This document shows, piece after piece, positions 1 to 11,100 of a DNA stretch of 64,000 nucleotides; position 1 is the stretch's first letter; each line of letters starts with the position of its first letter. This DNA comes from JABFXX01 sp036489755. Its GTDB lineage: Bacteria; Myxococcota_A; Polyangia; Haliangiales; Haliangiaceae. The notes beneath the pieces were generated by a model that ran no database searches, had not been told where the DNA came from, and saw nothing but the letters and a program-made list of their open reading frames with translations. Both the position numbers and the translations under genes were made by a program. Location of the stretch: positions 162,369 through 226,368 of the forward strand of contig DASXFD010000038.1 in NCBI GenBank assembly GCA_036489755.1, read 5' to 3'.

Positions 1-36
1 TTGACGCCCCGCGATGTTGCAGGGAAGCTGACCGGG

Positions 37-540
<504 letters not shown>

Positions 541-664
541 TCCGAGCGCCGGACGGATCACGTCCGCGAATCGGCCAGATCGGACACCGGTTCTCGTCGG
601 GACGGGCGCTTACAACGGCGTTGGAGTTGCAGTGCCGGCGCGCTACTCTGGAAAGGACGGCGTG

Positions 665-982
665 ATGAGTGATCCCGACATCATTGTTCCGATGCTCACG
701 CGGATGCGTGACGACATCAATGCGCGGTTCGACGCGCTGGACGCGCGCTTCCACTCCCTCGAAGATCGTATCGAGCACCTCGAACATCACGCTGCTGTGA
801 CGAACAGCAAGCTCGACGCGATCTACACGCGGCAGCAGAGCATCGAGGTCGTGCGCGACGAGACGTGGGCGCAAATCGCGGCGACCGCCTCGTTCACGAA
901 TCGCTTCGAGCGACGCCAGGCGTCTGAGCTAGCCGAGCTACGCGCTCGCATCGAGAAGCTCGAAAGCGAGCGACCGAAATAG
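665..982 (+). CDS. Small predicted coiled-coil protein, function unknown
   Basis: 105 residues. The ATG at 665 follows a good ribosome binding site (GGAAAGGA, 650-657). The sequence is strongly heptad-like (INARFDALDARFHSLEDRIEHLE, residues about 18-40, and ELAELRARIEKLESERPK at the end) with no membrane segment or signal. Such short coiled coils often oligomerise or act as adaptors, but nothing here fixes a role. It stands alone between Fur and the convergent PP2C operon. The stop is immediately followed by the stop of the opposite-strand lipoprotein gene at 983. Confidence 0.6.
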   Translation: MSDPDIIVPMLTRMRDDINARFDALDARFHSLEDRIEHLEHHAAVTNSKLDAIYTRQQSIEVVRDETWAQIAATASFTNRFERRQASELAELRARIEKLESERPK

Positions 983-1465
983 CTACTCGGACTTGAGCCG
1001 AGCGATCTCGGCGTTCTCGGACAGCGGCAGGAAATGAATCACGCAGCGGCCGGGCTCGCTGGGCAGAAACGCGGCCGCCCACAGGAACGAATTCTTCCAG
1101 TACTCGCGCGTCGATTTGGTCTCGATCGGCGCGCCGAATCGCTGGCGCATCCACGCATCGGCTTCGTCCTCGACGCAGCCACGCACTTTGAGCTGGATCT
1201 CGATCAGCGGCGCGTCGTCCTTGGTGTACGGCGGCGCCATCGAGAAGTACGTGTCGACGTCGGCGACGTGCTTGCCGACCTTGATCGGCGGTAGCGCGAA
1301 GCACCAGATCGCCTTGCGGCCGTCATTGAGGTCGGTCGGCTGGCAGTTGCCGTCGTGGACCATTGCGGCCGTCGTATGGCCGAACTTGTAGGGCCCGATG
1401 CCGCTCGGTTGGGACGGGGGCGAATCGCACGCGGCGACCGCGACCACGAGCACGAGCCACTTCAC
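983..1465 (-). CDS. Putative lipoprotein, function unknown
   Basis: 160 residues beginning at a GTG that overlaps the stop of the YceI-like gene (GTGA), so the two are probably translationally coupled. A short signal peptide ends in a lipobox-like VAAC (Cys13), followed by a Ser/Pro linker. The mature part has several cysteines and no family I recognise. It is the last gene of a leftward three-gene operon behind the PP2C phosphatase. Confidence 0.65.
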   Translation of the reverse strand: MKWLVLVVAVAACDSPPSQPSGIGPYKFGHTTAAMVHDGNCQPTDLNDGRKAIWCFALPPIKVGKHVADVDTYFSMAPPYTKDDAPLIEIQLKVRGCVEDEADAWMRQRFGAPIETKSTREYWKNSFLWAAAFLPSEPGRCVIHFLPLSENAEIARLKSE

Positions 1466-1950
1466 GACGCGACTCCAGTCAGCGCGACGGCGACCGTCAC
1501 GACGTCCTCGACTTTGAACATGAAGAACCTCGGTGCGGCGAGGCCGAGCCGCTTGATGTCGAGCTCGAACGTCGCGTCGGCCGCGAGCCGCTTGTCGTCG
1601 AGCGTGCCCTTGCCGGCGAGCTCGAGCGCGACGTCCTTGCCGCGCCAGCGGAGCGTGCCCTTCGCGGTCGCTTCGAACGCGTTGTGGTCACGCTTCAAGA
1701 GTGACACGGCCTCGAGCGAAAACGTTGCGCTCGGATGGGCGTCCATCTCGAAGTCCTTGCGGAGCTTTCTGTTCTTCAGCCAATCGCCGGCATCGAACGA
1801 CGTCATATCGACGGAAAATCGCCCGCGTGCGGCATCGAGGTGATCGGGGTCGGCATCGACCTCACCCGTGATCTTGTCCCACCGCGTCGTCGTGTCGTGG
1901 ACGCTCGAGCGCGCCTTGACCGTCAGCTGGCCGCGAACGGTGAACTTCAC
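1462..1950 (-). CDS. YceI-like lipid-binding-fold protein
   Basis: 162 residues from a GTG overlapping the PP2C stop (GTGA); a GTG three codons upstream is also possible. It shows the YceI pattern: an early WDKITGEVDAD segment, then FSVDMTSFDAGDWLKNRKLR, then DAHPSATFSLEAV and a late TFELDIKRLGLAAPRF. YceI proteins form a lipocalin-like barrel that binds isoprenoid-type lipids and are usually periplasmic. No signal peptide is visible here, so location is uncertain. It is the middle gene of the PP2C-YceI-lipoprotein operon. Confidence 0.75.
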   Translation of the reverse strand: MKFTVRGQLTVKARSSVHDTTTRWDKITGEVDADPDHLDAARGRFSVDMTSFDAGDWLKNRKLRKDFEMDAHPSATFSLEAVSLLKRDHNAFEATAKGTLRWRGKDVALELAGKGTLDDKRLAADATFELDIKRLGLAAPRFFMFKVEDVVTVAVALTGVAS

Positions 1951-2714
1951 GCCGCCAGACACTGCAGCAGCAGCGTCGTGATGTTGTCGGTGCCGCCGTT
2001 GCGGTTCGCGGCGTCGACGAGCTCGGCGACCGCGCGCTCGAGGCTCTTCGCGCCCGTCGAGATCTGGGCGATCTGATCGTCGACGACCATGCCCGACAGG
2101 CCGTCCGAGCACAGGATGTAGACGTCGCCGCTCTTGATCTGATGAGAGCGGATGTCGACCTGCACCGTCTCGCGCATGCCGAGCGCGCGCGTGATGACGT
2201 TCTTGTGCGGGAAGTTGCGCTCTTCTTCCTCGGTCATGTCCGGCTTCGCTTCCTTGTAGTCCTCGAGGAGCGAGTGGTCGCGCGTGAGCTGCGCGATCCC
2301 GGCGTCGCGCAGCCGGTAGACCCGCGAGTCGCCGACGTGCCCGACGTAGATCTTGTCGCCGCTGATCAGGCAGCTGACGATCGTCGTGCCCATGCCCTTG
2401 TAGCGAAGGTCGCGGTTCGACGTCTCGAAGATGCGGAGGTTCGCGAGCTTGATGCCGCAGACCAGCCGGTTCTCGATGTAGCTCAGCGAGCGATCCATCT
2501 TGTACGGCCACGTCGCGTCTTCGTCCTCGCGCGTGCGCTGATAGAACTCGCCGATCGTTTCGGCGGCCATCTTCGACGCGACCTCGCCGGAGGCATGGCC
2601 GCCCATCCCGTCGGCGACGAGGAACAATTGTTCGTCTTCGATCAACGAGAAGTAATCCTCGTTGTGCGTCCGCTTCATTCCGACGTCGGTCTTGGCGGCG
2701 TAGCGGATCTTCAT
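1947..2714 (-). CDS. PP2C-family serine/threonine protein phosphatase
   Basis: 255 residues from the ATG at 2714; an in-frame ATG at 2735 is an alternative, but the family match starts at MKIRYAAKTDVG. The Mn2+/Mg2+-binding motifs are intact: HNED (about 17-20), ADGMGGH (34-40), CSDGL (about 202-206) and DNIT (about 243-246). It should remove phosphates from Ser/Thr residues placed by Hanks-type kinases; one such kinase lies at 41959-45642, though a partnership is not shown. It is the first gene of a leftward operon, divergent from cinA with a gap of about 36 bases. Confidence 0.92.
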   Translation of the reverse strand: MKIRYAAKTDVGMKRTHNEDYFSLIEDEQLFLVADGMGGHASGEVASKMAAETIGEFYQRTREDEDATWPYKMDRSLSYIENRLVCGIKLANLRIFETSNRDLRYKGMGTTIVSCLISGDKIYVGHVGDSRVYRLRDAGIAQLTRDHSLLEDYKEAKPDMTEEEERNFPHKNVITRALGMRETVQVDIRSHQIKSGDVYILCSDGLSGMVVDDQIAQISTGAKSLERAVAELVDAANRNGGTDNITTLLLQCLAA

Positions 2715-2735
2715 GGGCAGGTCAGCCGAAAGCAT

Positions 2736-2741
2736 AGGAGG
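2736..2741 (+). promoter_or_regulatory. Shine-Dalgarno sequence deciding the cinA start
   Basis: A perfect AGGAGG lies 9 bases before an in-frame GTG at 2751. Family alignments would favour the TTG at 2796 (LRAEILTIGDEL), which has only GTAGAG upstream. The strong site argues for the longer product with about 15 extra N-terminal residues. Confidence 0.6.
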
Positions 2742-2750
2742 CGACTCGAT

Positions 2751-4109
2751 GTGACGTCAACCGCAGCCGTCTGCTTCCGGGTAGAGTTCGACACGTTGCG
2801 CGCCGAAATCTTGACGATCGGAGACGAGCTGTGCCGCGGCGAGATCGTGGACACGAACTCGTCGGGACTCGCCGCGCGCTTGTGGGACCTCGGCATCACG
2901 ACGCGCTGGATGACCAGCTGTTGCGACGACGAGCAGGATATCACCACCGCGCTCCGGCTGGCGGTTTCGCGCGCCGACATCGTGATTTGCTCGGGTGGGC
3001 TAGGCCCCACCGAGGACGATTTGACCGTCGACGTCGTCGCGCGGCTCGCCGGCGTGGAGCCCGTGGTCGACGAGGCGGCGCGCGAGCGCATGGCCGCCCG
3101 CTTCGCAAAAGGAAACATTACCGTCACGGCTTCCACACCGGGTCCCGCTGCGCTGGCCACGATCCAGCTCCGCCAGGTCCGCGTGCCGGCCGGTGCGCGC
3201 GTGTTCGCGAATCCGCAAGGTCTCGCGCCCGGCTTCGAGCAGGAGATCTCGCGTGTGCCGGTTTTGTGCATGCCCGGGATCCCGCGGGAGGTCTACGGCA
3301 TCTTCGACGCCGGCCTGGGCGCTCGCATCGCAGAGCTTCGCGAGTCGGCGGGTCAGATCGAGCGCATCGCGCGACGCATCTACCGCGTGTTCGGCCGCGG
3401 CGAGTCGCAGATCTCGCAGGCGTGCCGCGGGATGATCGATCGCGTCGACGGCGGCTCGATCAAACCGGGTCCCGCTCCGCTGGCCACGATCCACTACCAG
3501 GTGAAGTTTCCCGAGACGCTCGTCAAGCTCGTCGTACGCGACGCCGATCGCGACGCCGCCGAAGCTCGGCTCGCCGCGCTCGACGCCGACATCCGCTCGC
3601 GCCTCGGCGACGCGATCTACGGCACCGGCGACGAGAACCTCGTCGATCGAACCGCGCGGCGTCTGATCGAGCGCCAGCTCACGGTCGCGACCGCGGAGTC
3701 GTGCACCGGCGGCATGATCGGCGAGCTGATCACGCGGATGCCGGGCAGTTCGCGCGTGTTCCTCGGCGGTGCGATCGTCTATTCGAACGCCGAAAAGCTG
3801 CGGCAGCTCGGCGTCGCGCAGGCCACGCTCGACGCTCACGGCGCGGTCAGCGAGCAAACGGTGATCGAGATGGCGACGGGCGCGCGCGAGCGCTTCGGCA
3901 GCGACCTTGCCGTGTCGGTGTCGGGCATCGCCGGGCCCGACGGCGGCACGCCCGACAAGCCAGTCGGCACCGTGTGGCTCGCGCTCGCGTCGCGATCCGG
4001 CGTGACGACCAAGAAGCTCGGCTGGCCCGGCATGCGCGATCAGATCCGCACGCTCGCCGCGTGGTGGGCGCTCAAGCTGCTCGACGACTATTCGCCGACC
4101 GTGACGTAG
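2751..4109 (+). CDS. cinA: CinA-family protein (MoCF-like domain plus NMN amidohydrolase domain)
   Basis: 452 residues from the GTG at 2751. The N-terminal MoCF-type domain has ILTIGDEL (about 20-27) and SGGLGPTEDD (81-90). The C-terminal domain has TAESCTGG (about 314-321) and SVSGIAGPDGG, typical of nicotinamide mononucleotide deamidase, which recycles pyridine nucleotides. The length exceeds the usual 410-430. Two segments of about 10 residues (129-139 and 238-248), both reading PGPA then A or P then LATI, interrupt otherwise normal CinA sequence and are encoded by near-identical 30-bp DNA repeats. The stop region overlaps the tail of a small gene on the other strand. thpR and recA follow, a known deltaproteobacterial order. 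Confidence 0.93.
   Translation: MTSTAAVCFRVEFDTLRAEILTIGDELCRGEIVDTNSSGLAARLWDLGITTRWMTSCCDDEQDITTALRLAVSRADIVICSGGLGPTEDDLTVDVVARLAGVEPVVDEAARERMAARFAKGNITVTASTPGPAALATIQLRQVRVPAGARVFANPQGLAPGFEQEISRVPVLCMPGIPREVYGIFDAGLGARIAELRESAGQIERIARRIYRVFGRGESQISQACRGMIDRVDGGSIKPGPAPLATIHYQVKFPETLVKLVVRDADRDAAEARLAALDADIRSRLGDAIYGTGDENLVDRTARRLIERQLTVATAESCTGGMIGELITRMPGSSRVFLGGAIVYSNAEKLRQLGVAQATLDAHGAVSEQTVIEMATGARERFGSDLAVSVSGIAGPDGGTPDKPVGTVWLALASRSGVTTKKLGWPGMRDQIRTLAAWWALKLLDDYSPTVT
3137..3166 (+). repeat. 30-bp in-frame repeat, copy 1, within cinA
   Basis: Begins ACCGGGTCCC and ends GGCCACGATCCA. It matches 3464-3493 at 29 of 30 positions (only base 14 differs, G here and C there). The copies are 327 bases (109 codons) apart, in the same frame. 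It falls where other CinA proteins pass directly from an xNRKQ-like stretch into the PxGA strand, so it looks inserted. Confidence 0.85.
3464..3493 (+). repeat. 30-bp in-frame repeat, copy 2, within cinA
   Basis: Second copy of the cinA repeat, 29/30 identical to 3137-3166. It encodes PGPAPLATI between GGSI and HYQVKFPE, two stretches I would expect to be contiguous in a CinA protein. Confidence 0.85.
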
Positions 4110-4273
4110 CGGCGGTAGCGATCATGGGCGTCGCGGGTGCGATGCTGCCGCACGATGAGCTCGCCGCGGGGATCGCTCTGACTCTGCAACCAATCGGCGT
4201 AGACGAGGTACGCGGCGGGATCGGACGGATCGGCGAAGATCTGCTCTTCCAGCTCGGTATTGCGCGCGCACAT
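4088..4273 (-). CDS. Minimal TIGR02996-domain protein
   Basis: 61 residues; an in-frame ATG at 4285 would add four. Almost the whole product is the TIGR02996 'repeat-companion' domain: DPSDPAAYLVYADWLQSQSDPRGELIV. The domain is known from Myxococcota and Planctomycetes, often at the N-terminus of repeat proteins; its role is unknown. Here nothing follows the domain except a short basic tail. The 3' end overlaps the end of cinA by 22 bases in convergent orientation, and the 5' end is only about 20 bases from thpR. A longer protein with the same domain lies at 56343-57107. Confidence 0.65.
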   Translation of the reverse strand: MCARNTELEEQIFADPSDPAAYLVYADWLQSQSDPRGELIVRQHRTRDAHDRYRRYVTVGE

Positions 4274-4302
4274 GCGCGCTAGCATGCGCCCAGAGGATGA
4301 CG

Positions 4303-4994
4303 ATGAGCGACGCGAAGGACGCCGGCAAACGACTCTTTCTCGGCGTTCGCGTGTCGGTCGCGACGGCGAATGCGCTCGCGCAGTGTGCCGAGCAGCTCGC
4401 GCGCCGCGCGAAGGACGCCAACGTCGACGTGCGATGGGCGAGCCCGACGAGCTACCACGTGACGCTGAAGTTTCTGGGATGGACGCGCGCCGACGCGATC
4501 GTCGCCGTGCGCGATGCGGCGCAAGCCGCGCTCGCCGGCACGTCGCCGTTTCGATTTCGCACGTCGCGGCTGCACGCCTTTCCCAGCCTCGAAAAAGCGA
4601 GCGTCGTGTGGGCCGGCATCGAAGAAGCCACGCCGCTTCGCGAGCTCGCCGACAAGCTCGAGCGCGCGATGGCCGGGCTGGGGTTCGCGGCCGAGCCGCG
4701 ACCGTTCGCGGCACACGTGACACTTGGTCGGCTCCGCGAAACTAGACCTGTTCGCGACATCGTGTTACCCATGTCGGAACAAATGTTCAGTGAGACGAAA
4801 GTCGATCACGTATCGCTGTATGAAAGCGAAACGAAACCAAGTGGTTCGGTTCACAGCGAGGTCGCAAAAATCGCTTTCAAAACAGCCGAAACCGGCCCGA
4901 TCGGCGCCGAAAATCGTCAGACCGGAGCGCTAGAAGCGGTGGACACGGAAACTGACGACGGCTGGCCTCGGGGCGAGCCCATGGAGATCAAATA

Positions 4995-4995
<1 letters not shown>
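4303..4995 (+). CDS. thpR: RNA 2',3'-cyclic phosphodiesterase (2'-5' RNA ligase family)
   Basis: 230 residues. I chose the ATG at 4303 because AGAGG (4292-4296) sits 6 bases upstream; the ATG at 4297 is too close to it. Both catalytic HxTx motifs are present: YHVTLKFLG (HVTL at 52-55) and AHVTLGRLRE (HVTL at 138-141). Family members hydrolyse 2',3'-cyclic phosphates on RNA and can join 2'-5' ends in vitro. After the fold (about residue 190) there is a tail of about 40 residues with no clear domain, encoded by locally lower-GC DNA that may serve as the recA promoter region. The stop overlaps recA (TAATG). Confidence 0.9.
4777..4788. promoter_or_regulatory. Candidate LexA/SOS box upstream of recA
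   Basis: GAACAAATGTTC is a perfect GAAC-N4-GTTC palindrome followed by AG. It resembles both the Gram-positive SOS box and the GTTCAG end of the LexA motif described for Myxococcus. It lies in the thpR coding region, 207 bases before the recA start, in a stretch visibly poorer in GC than its surroundings. Binding is inferred, not shown. Confidence 0.45.
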
Positions 4996-6164
<1,169 letters not shown>

Positions 6165-6215
6165 TGCCGTTCTTCATCACCTGCGACGCTAGCCGCAGTG
6201 TGATCCCTCCTGCAC

Positions 6216-6238
6216 AAGGCCCGCTTATCGCGGGCCTT
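6216..6238 (+). terminator. Intrinsic terminator after recA
   Basis: Perfect 9-bp stem AAGGCCCGC / GCGGGCCTT around a TTATC loop, followed by TTGTCG. It lies 52 bases after the recA stop. Confidence 0.85.
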
Positions 6239-6318
6239 TGTCGTAACGATGTCTTGCGTTTGTCAGAGTGTTGAGCGATTACTCCGCCTGCCGAAAGCAA
6301 CAGTAGGGAGGCCTGATA

Positions 6319-8118
6319 ATGTTCGTCTATCTTCCGCGTCGAGGTTGGTACGGCGCCGTCGCGCTCGCGAGTACGTTCGCGATTGGTGCGTGTGGCGCTG
6401 GCAACCAGCCGAGCGCCCTGCGGCCCGACGGTCCGCCAGAGGTGCTCACCGTTGATTTGCCCGCACCTGATCCGCGCATTTCGATCGGTGAAGAGGCACC
6501 GGGCTCGTTGATCGAGCTCGCCACGTTCTGCAAGACGCAAGGTCCGAACGACGGCGCCAAGGGCGCCGGCGATCCGCAGCGTCCGGGCGTCGTGCTCACC
6601 GGCGAGACCTACGACCTCACGGTCTGTCCGGCGGACGACACGATGGCCGTGCAGCCGCTCACCAACGTCGACCCGTCGACGTGGTACGTGCGCGTCCAGT
6701 TCGACGAGCTGCTCGACCCGAAGATCGAAGATCTCGTTCCGATCACGGATGCCAACGGCAACGCGACCGGCACCTCGATGGGCACGTTGAAGAACACGCA
6801 GCCCGTCACGTTGCAGTGCCAGAGCTCGGCCGCAACGGGTAACGGCGCGATGGTCGACATTCCATACGACGGCTACTACGACCCCTCCGGCGACTCGGTC
6901 AGCTACCCGCTCGGCCCATCGCTCGTGATCCAGCCCAGCGACCCGACGCTCGTAGCGACCGGCTCGATGTGCCAGATCACGCTGAAGACGAACATCAAGG
7001 ATAAGGACGGCAACCAGGTCCCGACCGATCAGCTCGGCCCGTACGCCTGGACCGTCGGCACGATCGCGGTCACCGCGATCTCCCCGATGGACGGCAGCAC
7101 GGTCGACCCGATCGCGGCCGGTGTCGACCTGACGTTCAACGCGGTCATCGACCCGACGTCCGTCATGTACACGTACAGCCCGACCGTCGCGAACTCCGGC
7201 GTTGCCCCCGAGGCGGCGAACGAGGTGTTCGTGTTCGGCGACTTCCCGGCCGCCTCTCCGACGTACAACTTCGGCGTCACGTCGGTTGCCGACCAGTGCG
7301 GCAAGACGACGATGCTCGGCACGCCGTCGGACATGAACAACACCGCGACGAGCTTCTCGACGAACCCGCTCGCACTCAGCGGCATCACGGACGCGACCGA
7401 TCCGGGCTCGCAGATCGTGATGACGTTCAACAACTACATGGATCCGACGTCACTCACTCAGTTCACGTTGACGCCGGCCATCAACGGTGCAGCGACGCCA
7501 GTCATCAACGCCCCCCCGGGCCCGACGCTCACGATCAGCAATGGCCAGGACCAGACCCCGGGCTCGGTCACATCGGCCACGTTCAAGCTCGGCACGGCCT
7601 ACACGTTCACGCTCAACGCGGGCGCGGCGATCAAGGATTGTCCGGGTGGCGAGACCGGCGCGTGTGACCCGACGATTCAGTCGACGTACACGAATGGTGC
7701 GGCGCAGGTGGTGGCGTTTACCACCGACCCCGCGATCACGCTCAACAACGTTGCCCCGATGGACAGCAGCACGATCGATGCCGGCACGGCCGTCGACCTG
7801 ACGTTCAACCAGACGATCACCGACGCGTCGGTGCAGGCTGCCATCACCGCCGGCAACATCACGGTCGACCCGGCGGTCACGCTCGCCGAGGTCTCCGACG
7901 GCGACGAGGACGTTGCGATCGGTCCCGGACCGCTCGACCCGACGACCGGTGCCTTCGCACCGTGGCCGCCCGGAACGTACACGTTCACCATCAAGGCAGC
8001 CGCGTCGTTTAGCGACGGCATCACCGGTGACGCGGCGTTCACGCCCGGTATGGACACCGTCATCCACTTCACCGTCCCGCCGCCCGCCACGGGTGGCACG
8101 GCGCCGACGTGCTTCTGA
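6319..8118 (+). CDS. Lipoprotein with bacterial Ig-like (Big_5/SbsA-type) domains
   Basis: 599 residues; the ATG is preceded by AGGGAGG (6304-6310). The signal peptide ends in a lipobox-like AIGAC (Cys25). Two Ig-like repeats are recognisable by matching motifs: AISPMDGSTVDPIAAGVDLTF (about 253) and NNVAPMDSSTIDAGTAVDLTF (about 475), with a related TDPGSQIVMTFNNYMD segment between them. Such domains act in envelope-anchored or exported structural proteins. It lies 20 bases before the TonB-dependent receptor gene, likely in one transcript, so it may be an accessory lipoprotein of that receptor (inference). Confidence 0.8.
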   Translation: MFVYLPRRGWYGAVALASTFAIGACGAGNQPSALRPDGPPEVLTVDLPAPDPRISIGEEAPGSLIELATFCKTQGPNDGAKGAGDPQRPGVVLTGETYDLTVCPADDTMAVQPLTNVDPSTWYVRVQFDELLDPKIEDLVPITDANGNATGTSMGTLKNTQPVTLQCQSSAATGNGAMVDIPYDGYYDPSGDSVSYPLGPSLVIQPSDPTLVATGSMCQITLKTNIKDKDGNQVPTDQLGPYAWTVGTIAVTAISPMDGSTVDPIAAGVDLTFNAVIDPTSVMYTYSPTVANSGVAPEAANEVFVFGDFPAASPTYNFGVTSVADQCGKTTMLGTPSDMNNTATSFSTNPLALSGITDATDPGSQIVMTFNNYMDPTSLTQFTLTPAINGAATPVINAPPGPTLTISNGQDQTPGSVTSATFKLGTAYTFTLNAGAAIKDCPGGETGACDPTIQSTYTNGAAQVVAFTTDPAITLNNVAPMDSSTIDAGTAVDLTFNQTITDASVQAAITAGNITVDPAVTLAEVSDGDEDVAIGPGPLDPTTGAFAPWPPGTYTFTIKAAASFSDGITGDAAFTPGMDTVIHFTVPPPATGGTAPTCF

Positions 8119-8138
8119 AAGAAAAGGGAAACCCAACC

Positions 8139-11100
8139 ATGAAAAAGCTTTCTACGTTCATGGCGGCCGCCCTGGCTTTCGGGGCTGGTTCGCTCATTTC
8201 GACGCATGAAGTGTTCGCAGACGCGAGCTCCACGGAAGGCTCGCTCCGCGGTCAGGTCCGTGACAAAGGCGCGAACGAAGCTGCCGTCGGCGCGACGGTT
8301 GTCGCGACGTCGCCCGCCCTCCAGGGCGAGCAGGTCGTCATCACCGACGACACCGGCCAGTACTTCATCACGGCACTGCCTCCGGGCGTGTACACGCTGA
8401 CGGTCTACTACAACGACGTCACCTACTCGCGCGGCAACGTGCTCGTGCAGGTCGGTAAGGAAATCGTCGTCAACATCAACGTCAACACCTCCGATGTGAC
8501 GGGCAAGCCGAAAGGCGAGGTCATCAACATCGCCGGCGCGCCTCCGATCATCGATCAGGGCTCGACGAAGACCGGCGTGACGATCGGCGAGGATTACACG
8601 CAGAACGTTCCGACCGGCCGCACCTTCGGTGCAGTCCTCGGCGCGTCCGCCGGTGCCGCCCAAGACGAGTACGGCCAAGGCTTCTCCGGCGCCACGTCGG
8701 TCGAGAACACGTACGTCGTCGAAGGCGTCAACACCACGGACTCCGCGTTCGGCTCGCTGTCGACAGACCTGCCGACCGAGTTCGTGTCCGAGACCGAGGT
8801 CATCACCGGCGGCTACGCGGCCGAGTACGGCCGCGCGACCGGCGCGCTGGTGAACGTCGCGACCAAGCAGGGCTCGAACGAGTTCCACGGGTCGGTGTTC
8901 GGCAACTTCTCGCCGCAAGCGCTCACCGCCTCTGCCAAGATCATCGATACGGCCAACGCGATCGACAGCCAGGACAACCCCGGCAACGTCTACGATTTCG
9001 GCGCCGAGGTCGGCGGCCCGATCATCAAAGACAAGTTGTGGTTCCACATCGGGTTCGACCCGACGATCTCGAACGACAACTACAAGCAGTTCATCGGCAG
9101 CGAGTCGCCGGGCCAGACCGTCGGCGGCGTCATCCAGCCGCTGCGCGACTCGAACGGCAACCTGACCAAGGACTACTTCGCGACGACGAACACCGCGTCG
9201 CAGCTGAAGAAGTACTACTTCACGGGCAAGATCAACGGCGCGATCGATCAGAACAACCAGTTCCAGATCTCCGCGTTCGGTAACCCGGAGAGCGGCACGG
9301 CCGCGAGCGGCATTCTCGGCCCACTCGACGAGCAGCTGTACAACCGCAAGGAAGGCGCGTGGGACGTCGCGGGCAAGTGGACGTCGAAGCTCAACCAGGG
9401 CAAGACGCAGATCGACGCGATCGTCGGCTTCCACCGCCAGTACCTCGACAACACGCCGGGCTCGCCGCTCATGTCGGAAGCGTCGGCCGAGTACGCGTAC
9501 ACGCGCTCGCTCGGGGACTTCGCGGACGTAGAGCCGTCCGCGGTCGCCGGCCAGTGCAAGGACGCGACGGGATCGAACTTCATCAAGTGCCCGGTCACCG
9601 ACTATCAGGATTCCGGCTTCGGCGAGATCGAGGACCGCATCAACGACCGCGTCACGGCCGCGTTGACGGTCACGCAGCGCGTGAAAGCGGCCGGCTATCA
9701 CACGTTCAAAGCCGGCGTCGATTACGAAGGCTCGAGCTACGACTCGCGCAAGCAGTACACCGGTAACGAGTTCGATATTGCGCTGCAACCGGCCGGGGCG
9801 ACTCCTGCTTCGGGTCTGTTCTGGGAGCGCGTCCAGATCGATCACACCGTCCACAACCTGACGGCCGCCGAGATGATGAACCCGGCCAGCGTCGCGATCG
9901 GTCCCGGCCAGCAGCTCTGCCTCGGCAACGAGGCGGTCTGCCAGACCGGCATCCTTGCGGCGGACACCTCGGACCGTAGCATCGGCGCGTTCATCCAGGA
10001 TTCGTGGCAGATCATTCCGAACCTCACGCTGAACATCGGCGCACGCTACGAGAACCAGGGCATCGGCTGGGCGTCCCAGCTGCAGAACACGACTGCGCCG
10101 GACGGCTCGTCGATCGGCACCGAGGCCATCAACCTCAACAACTGGGCGCCGCGTCTCGGTTTCATCTGGGACCCGACGAACGAGGGCAAGGCGAAGATCT
10201 TCGGCCACTACGGCTGGTTCTACGAGAACATCCCGATGGACATGAACGTCCGCTCGTTCGGCGGCGAGGTCGACGCGATCAACCTCGTCAACGCGAATGG
10301 ACTCACGCCTGGCCAGCCAGGCTTCGACCCGAACTGCAACGTCGACCACAACCCGACCGGACCGAACATGGTGGCGAGCACGCTGAGCAAGTGCTCGGAC
10401 GTCACGCCGTACGCGGCCTTCGGCGGTGACTACGTTCCGCCGGGCCTCCAGGGTCAGTACTCGCAAGAGATCATTCTCGGCGCCGAGTACGAGGTGCTGC
10501 CGGACATCAAGGTCGGCCTCAACTACATCCACCGCGACCTGCCGCGCGTCATCGAGGACACGCTGGTCAACGGTGGCGCGTACGACATCGTGAACCCGGG
10601 CGAGAACTACGACTCGGAGTCGGCGTCGCTCGCGAAGACCGCGGCGGCCGAGCTCGCGTCGAACAACCCGGCGACGGTGGCGCAAGGCCAGCTCGACCAG
10701 GCTCGCGCGTCGCAGCTGCTGCAGATCAAGAACCTGGATACGCCGACGCGTAACTACGACGCCGTGCAGCTCCAGGTCACGCAGCGTCCGACGAAGGACT
10801 CGTTGATCCTCGCGTCGTATACGTACTCGCGCGAGCTCGGTAACTACCCCGGCCTGTTCTCGACGGAGACCGGCCAGCTCGACCCGAACATCACGTCGGA
10901 GTACGACCTCGAGGCGCTGCTGGCGAACCGCTACGGCGCGACCGGTCTCGATCGCCCGCACAACCTGAAGATCGACGGCTTCTACCGCTTCGACTTGAAG
11001 ACGGCCGGTCTGATCACGCTCGGCGCGAGCATTCGCGGCCAGTCCGGCATCGCGCACAACGTGCTCGGTGCCGACCCGTACGGCCAGGGCGAGACGTACA

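Noticed and set aside
551..565. GGACG-GATCA-CGTCC hairpin after the Fur gene as a terminator
   Set aside because: The stem is short and no T-run follows.
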